9,876 bases of DNA from CAZYVD01 sp964651045 (GTDB taxonomy: Bacteria > Zhuqueibacterota > QNDG01 > DSAB01), in assembly GCA_964651045.1 (NCBI GenBank), contig CAZYVD010000080.1, positions 1 through 9,876 on the forward strand, written 5' to 3'. Both the position numbers and the translations under genes were made by a program. Shown piece by piece: positions 7,601-9,876 of the stretch. Each line of letters begins with the position of its first letter. Position 1 is the stretch's first letter. Below the pieces are notes generated by a model. It was not told where the DNA came from and searched no databases. It saw only the letters and a list, made by a program, of their open reading frames with translations.

Positions 7601-8140
7601 TTAACCTTCCTCTACGATTCGTTCGATGAATCCTGTTATCTTTTCGATACTGTTTAGATGAGCCTCGTCTTCTACTGCTATTTCTGGAATGTGTTCAATA
7701 ACGATTGCCGTAAAGAGGCCCATTCCCTTAACCCATTTTTTATTAAGAGAGTCGTAGATTTGAGCATCATACAGGCCACAGCTTGGTGATCTGCTCTTCA
7801 GAATTATTCCCTTTACCCCTTCGGCCTTTAGACGCTTTACCCGATTTTCTGACCATTTGATTAATTTCTCAGTAAGCTCATTGCCTGAACGTGTTATCAG
7901 ATGTAGTCCTGATTTATCCATTACAAGATCTGCTGGCTCTCTTGGCACATCCATTCCACACTCCACTTCAGGGCATATGGGTATTAATTTTACGCGGTCA
8001 TTCATGGTTTCTATTAGTATACGGTTGAGCTTACTCTCTCCGTTATACCGAACCCTGTTGCCAAGAAGACATGAGCTAATGGCAATTTTTATTAACTCAC
8101 TTCTGCCAACCGATGAGAACTTCTTTTTTACACTTTTCAT
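7601..8140 (-). CDS. TudS/DUF523 family [4Fe-4S] desulfidase-like protein
   Basis: A 179-residue DUF523 protein. Characterised members (TudS) use a [4Fe-4S] cluster held by three cysteines to remove sulfur from thiouracil or thio-nucleosides. Seen here: IAISSCLLGNRVRYNGE (19-35), PICPEVECGMDVPREPA (54-70), KSRSPSCGLYDA (115-126) and GMGLFTAIV (139-147). Likely cluster ligands are C24, C56 and C121; C61 is additional. About 17 residues before the domain are basic and have no obvious counterpart. The ATG at 8140 has no recognisable Shine-Dalgarno, but I see no better in-frame start. It sits between the lipid gene (9-base gap) and the CHAT gene (4-base gap), clearly in one transcription unit. 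The true substrate is not deducible; a housekeeping role in salvage or detoxification of thiolated bases is an inference. Confidence 0.88.
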   Translation of the reverse strand: MKSVKKKFSSVGRSELIKIAISSCLLGNRVRYNGESKLNRILIETMNDRVKLIPICPEVECGMDVPREPADLVMDKSGLHLITRSGNELTEKLIKWSENRVKRLKAEGVKGIILKSRSPSCGLYDAQIYDSLNKKWVKGMGLFTAIVIEHIPEIAVEDEAHLNSIEKITGFIERIVEEG

Positions 8141-8149
8141 AGGATATGG

Positions 8150-9334
8150 CTAAAGTAGTAAGAGTCTGGTTAGTGTCATGACTGCTCCACTCAACAGTCC
8201 AACAGTAAAATTATCATCTATTCCAAGGGGCATGATTTCGCTAAATGCAGCAGTCAGACCCCCAAGGCAGAGCATCAGTGGATGCAGTTTGAACATAATA
8301 AAGATAAAATATCCACATATAAGAGTTGCAGAAAAGTATGCCAGGAATCCTTCGATTGTCTTGTTAAATATTTTGTGTCGACCAAATGCCAGCCCAAATA
8401 TCTTGCTGAAGATGTCTCCAAAGATCAGAAAGATCAGGGATGTTATTGCAATCTCTTTCTGGAACACAAGCACTATTATGAATGCAGAGATCAGAAACAT
8501 TGTCATTGATGAGAATCGCCTTGATTCATCTTTTTTAAATATCGGTTTCATTTTTGTTTCATCCGAACGCACATAGATGAATCGGGCCAGATCCACGAGA
8601 AGGAAAAAAAGGCCGACCAGGCCGACAAAAATTATTGTTTTTTTCTGAGAAGAGAAATGATAAAATATTGCAAATATTACTGCCAAGGGTCTGAATGCTA
8701 CTCGCCACCAGTAGGTCTTGAAGGTTTCACTTTTTATCTGAAAGAGTCTTTGTGATACGGTGTTGTAGATATTAACAGATAATATATGAATTATGATTAT
8801 GCAGATATAAATATTGTAGATATTGTCTGGAAAATGAATGAATATGGAACAGCCCAGAAGTGGAAGTACCACGATTCCTGTTATCTCGCCCTTCTGTGTG
8901 ATAAAAATAAAAAATATGACTATCACAGAGAGCAGGGCAAGCATGTAGATAAACTCGGGGTTTATTTGTAGATATTTTATAAGATAGAAAAGCATTATTC
9001 CTGTTGCAGTTGCAACTCCCTGACCTCCACGAAATCTAAGATAGGGGGGAAGTATATGACCCGTTACTGCTGCAAATCCGCTGATCTGGATGAATGGAAA
9101 TCCTGCCCCGATTTTTTGTGCAATAAACATTGCAAGCAGGCCTTTGCCTGTGTCGAAGACTGCTGTAGGTACTGCAGGCAGGACGCCGAGTGTTTGCAGT
9201 ACATTCATTGTACCCGCATTTTTAGTACCTACTTTTCTGATGTCAATGTTGTTTAACTTGCCCAGAAAGTAGCTTGGTGAGAGCGAACCTGTGAGGTATC
9301 CTAAAATTACTCCAAGAATATCTGCGATTGACAT
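8150..9334 (-). CDS. plsY: PlsY glycerol-3-phosphate acyltransferase fused to a CTP-dependent lipid kinase-like domain
   Basis: A 394-residue inner-membrane fusion. Residues 1-200 are PlsY, which acylates glycerol-3-phosphate from acyl-phosphate. Seen: LGYLTGSLSPSYFLGK (11-26), motif 1 as GTKNAGTMN (36-44, usually GSGNxGATN), motif 2 DTGKG (61-65), and motif 3 GHILPPYLRFRGGQGVATATG (92-112), with Gln where Lys is common. Residues about 207-394 match the dolichol kinase/phytol kinase/DGK1 family (COG0170): WWRVAFRPLAVIFAIFYHF, FLLVDLARF (244-252), RRFSSMTMFLI, then FGDIFSKIFGLAFGRHKIF (305-323), KTIEGFLAYF (325-334) and GIDDNFTVGLLSG (371-383). The usual GD...G..fGRHKI...KS.EG and DDN.t.pl motifs are all present. 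PlsY alone is about 200 residues, so this is a true two-domain protein. The ATG at 9334 is preferred because it fits the PlsY N-terminus; a TTG at 9343 and a GTG at 9340 are in frame. First gene of the operon. Confidence 0.87.
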   Translation of the reverse strand: MSIADILGVILGYLTGSLSPSYFLGKLNNIDIRKVGTKNAGTMNVLQTLGVLPAVPTAVFDTGKGLLAMFIAQKIGAGFPFIQISGFAAVTGHILPPYLRFRGGQGVATATGIMLFYLIKYLQINPEFIYMLALLSVIVIFFIFITQKGEITGIVVLPLLGCSIFIHFPDNIYNIYICIIIIHILSVNIYNTVSQRLFQIKSETFKTYWWRVAFRPLAVIFAIFYHFSSQKKTIIFVGLVGLFFLLVDLARFIYVRSDETKMKPIFKKDESRRFSSMTMFLISAFIIVLVFQKEIAITSLIFLIFGDIFSKIFGLAFGRHKIFNKTIEGFLAYFSATLICGYFIFIMFKLHPLMLCLGGLTAAFSEIMPLGIDDNFTVGLLSGAVMTLTRLLLL

Positions 9335-9375
9335 TTGCACCAATGAGTTTTATAAAGATATGTTTAACAAAATAA

Positions 9376-9404
9376 AACATAAGCAATAATGATATGAATT
9401 TCAA
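9376..9404 (-). promoter_or_regulatory. probable promoter of the plsY-tudS-CHAT operon
   Basis: Read on the minus strand, TTGAAA (9404-9399) is followed after 17 bases by TATGTT (9381-9376), close to a sigma-70 type pair. It would start transcription near 9369, about 35 bases before the ATG at 9334. The assignment rests on motif and position only, in AT-rich DNA. Confidence 0.45.
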
Positions 9405-9413
9405 GGAAAATTT

Positions 9414-9499
9414 AGGAGGGGGTAGTGAATAGTAGAATGGTGAAAGCAATGACCCTATTTATTTCTTTGATATCTCATATACCTCTTGTCTATGACTAA
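9414..9499 (+). other. strong Shine-Dalgarno with a 24-codon open frame (leader peptide or gene remnant)
   Basis: AGGAGG at 9414-9419 lies 5 bases before a GTG at 9425, which opens a frame of 24 codons ending in TAA at 9497-9499. The peptide reads (V/M)NSRMVKAMTLFISLISHI and then PLVYD: basic residues followed by a hydrophobic stretch, like the start of a secreted or membrane protein. No frame continues after the stop. It could be the surviving 5' end of a divergent gene, a small membrane peptide, or chance. Confidence 0.3.
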
Positions 9500-9626
9500 A
9501 TTGTTTAACATGGGATTTCTTTGTAATAACATATTTAGGGATCAGATGTTAGTGCTCTGTTCTTAAGTATTCTTAAAAAGTTGCAAAAAAGCATCTACAT
9601 GGATTTTACTAATACATACTTATTTT

Positions 9627-9785
9627 TTATATCACATAAACTGGACATACCATGCAGAGGCAGGAGCCCTTGCGGAGCAACAAATCGTTCCCAAAATGTA
9701 AAATCCAAATGGGGCTAACCACGTCAACTTCTCGGTTTAATTCAACCACACGTCGCAACGGAATTTCGCTATTGCTCAATTTCAT
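9627..9785 (-). CDS. small hypothetical ORF, 52 residues
   Basis: The ATG at 9785-9783 opens 52 codons ending in TAA at 9629-9627. The product begins MKLSNSEIPLRRVVELNREV, followed by DVVSPIWILHFGNDLLLRKG and a Cys-containing tail SCLCMVCPVYVI. I do not recognise it. For it: AAGAG lies 5 bases upstream (9795-9791), there is a consensus TATAAT further upstream, and an amphipathic N-terminal half is predicted. Against it: it is short, and the complementary strand is open over the same stretch (9652-9816). All four Arg codons are CGN (CGA, CGT, CGA, CGC), whereas neighbouring genes use mostly AGA/AGG. Together with the higher GC this hints at an acquired segment or a non-coding repeat. Confidence 0.3.
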   Translation of the reverse strand: MKLSNSEIPLRRVVELNREVDVVSPIWILHFGNDLLLRKGSCLCMVCPVYVI

Positions 9786-9788
9786 TGC
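9755..9788. repeat. imperfect inverted repeat (hairpin) over the small-ORF start
   Basis: GCAACGGAATT (9755-9765) can pair with AATTTCATTGC (9778-9788) across a 12-base loop, giving 10 of 11 pairs with one mismatch and one G-T pair. The minus-strand ATG at 9785-9783 lies inside the stem, so a transcript of that strand could hide its start codon. Confidence 0.4.
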
Positions 9789-9815
9789 AACTCTTGTTTG
9801 TTATGTTACGCTATA

Positions 9816-9844
9816 ATTATAAACTGAACTTTGGCAAAAATGAA
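9816..9844 (-). promoter_or_regulatory. promoter-like pair upstream of the small ORF
   Basis: On the minus strand TTCATT (9844-9839) and a perfect TATAAT (9821-9816) are 17 bases apart, about 30 bases before the ATG at 9785. The -35 matches only three of six consensus bases. The -10 lies in the palindrome TATAATTATA (9812-9821), so it could equally serve the plus strand. Confidence 0.35.
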
Positions 9845-9876
9845 TCATAGAGCTAATTTCAATTGTTTAGAATTTG

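Larger units (their letters stand above)
9335..9876. other. intergenic region to the window edge
   Basis: This stretch of about 540 bases has no protein I recognise. It is AT-rich up to about 9640 (counted by hand as about 30% GC over 9401-9650) and then rises to about 45% GC over 9651-9800. It holds the likely promoter of the minus-strand operon, a short plus-strand open frame with a strong Shine-Dalgarno, and a 52-codon minus-strand ORF with a hairpin and promoter-like motifs. All are listed separately. No tRNA, CRISPR repeat or convincing terminator was seen. Confidence 0.7.

Noticed and set aside
8178..8576. A 132-codon plus-strand open frame opposite the PlsY-kinase gene
   Set aside because: It is antisense to well-supported membrane-domain coding sequence, matches no family, and has no start signal. 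It is a by-product of codon bias.
5530..9334. A CHAT-based immunity system such as a type III-E-like protease or gasdermin-linked island
   Set aside because: The neighbours are lipid synthesis and desulfidase genes with no nuclease, gasdermin, Cas or sensor gene. The CHAT core lacks its His and the protein looks exported.
9335..9343. TTG 9343 or GTG 9340 as the start of the PlsY fusion
   Set aside because: ATG 9334 gives a normal PlsY N-terminus. The alternatives add three residues and have no better ribosome binding site. The region just before the ATG is weak in every case, so a small error is possible.
9243..9449. A 68-codon minus-strand frame overlapping the PlsY start
   Set aside because: It lies out of frame over the PlsY N-terminus and its AT-rich leader. 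Its hydrophobic composition comes from T-rich codons, and it lacks a start signal.
9575..9605. Possible terminator (GCATCTACATGG with an adjacent A/T run) downstream of the small ORF
   Set aside because: The stem would be only three or four base pairs, too weak to call.
9713..9811. Possible integron attC site: GGCTAAC on the left and GTTACGC on the right with a hairpin between
   Set aside because: The outer boxes pair at only 5 of 7 positions and neither fits the RYYYAAC/GTTRRRY consensus. The inner boxes share just three bases, and no integrase or further cassettes are visible.
9652..9816. A plus-strand 54-codon ORF over the same patch as the small minus-strand ORF
   Set aside because: It has no Shine-Dalgarno, its product (MQRQEPLRSN...) is low-complexity and unlike a folded protein, and the opposite strand has the better start signals. 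Both could be chance.

Overview
The window looks like chromosomal DNA from an uncultured Gram-negative bacterium, most likely in or near the Bacteroidetes/FCB assemblage. The reasons are a DUF4837-type lipoprotein (a family I know mainly from that group), two lipoproteins or probable lipoproteins, a TPR-CHAT protein, bacterial AccA, PurE and PlsY, and a genome of moderate-to-low GC that favours ATA for Ile and AGA/AGG for Arg. The taxon is an inference; no rRNA or phylogenetic marker is present. There are no tRNA or rRNA genes, CRISPR arrays or recognisable transposases.

Layout. Positions 1-5533 form one plus-strand gene run with short gaps or overlaps: DUF4837 lipoprotein, purE, a DPM1-like polyprenyl-phosphate sugar synthase, a GT2/sugar-transferase fusion, accA and a small Trm112-like zinc protein. 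Positions 9334 down to 5530 form a convergent minus-strand operon: a PlsY/CTP-dependent lipid kinase fusion, a TudS/DUF523 iron-sulfur protein and a TPR-CHAT probable lipoprotein. The two runs meet with their stop codons overlapping by 4 bp (TTAA). Positions 9335-9876 contain no sizeable gene. They hold the probable promoter of the minus operon, a 24-codon open frame behind a very good Shine-Dalgarno sequence on the plus strand, and a compositionally distinct patch (about 45% GC beside about 30% GC) with a 52-codon minus-strand ORF and a hairpin over its start codon.

Functional theme. Apart from purE, TudS and Trm112, the genes concern the envelope and lipids: fatty-acid precursor supply (AccA), the first acylation of glycerol-3-phosphate (PlsY), a fused dolichol/phytol/diacylglycerol-kinase-like domain, lipid-linked sugar synthesis (DPM1-like), and a glycosyltransferase joined to a WbaP/WcaJ-like membrane module. 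The most notable observations are architectural. PlsY is fused to an apparently complete SEC59/DGK1/VTE5-type kinase. The phosphoglycosyl-transferase half of the GT2 fusion lacks the segment that carries the catalytic Asp-Glu dyad. The CHAT domain keeps its Cys-bearing strand and C-terminal signature but lacks the His-bearing segment. I see no classical defence system.
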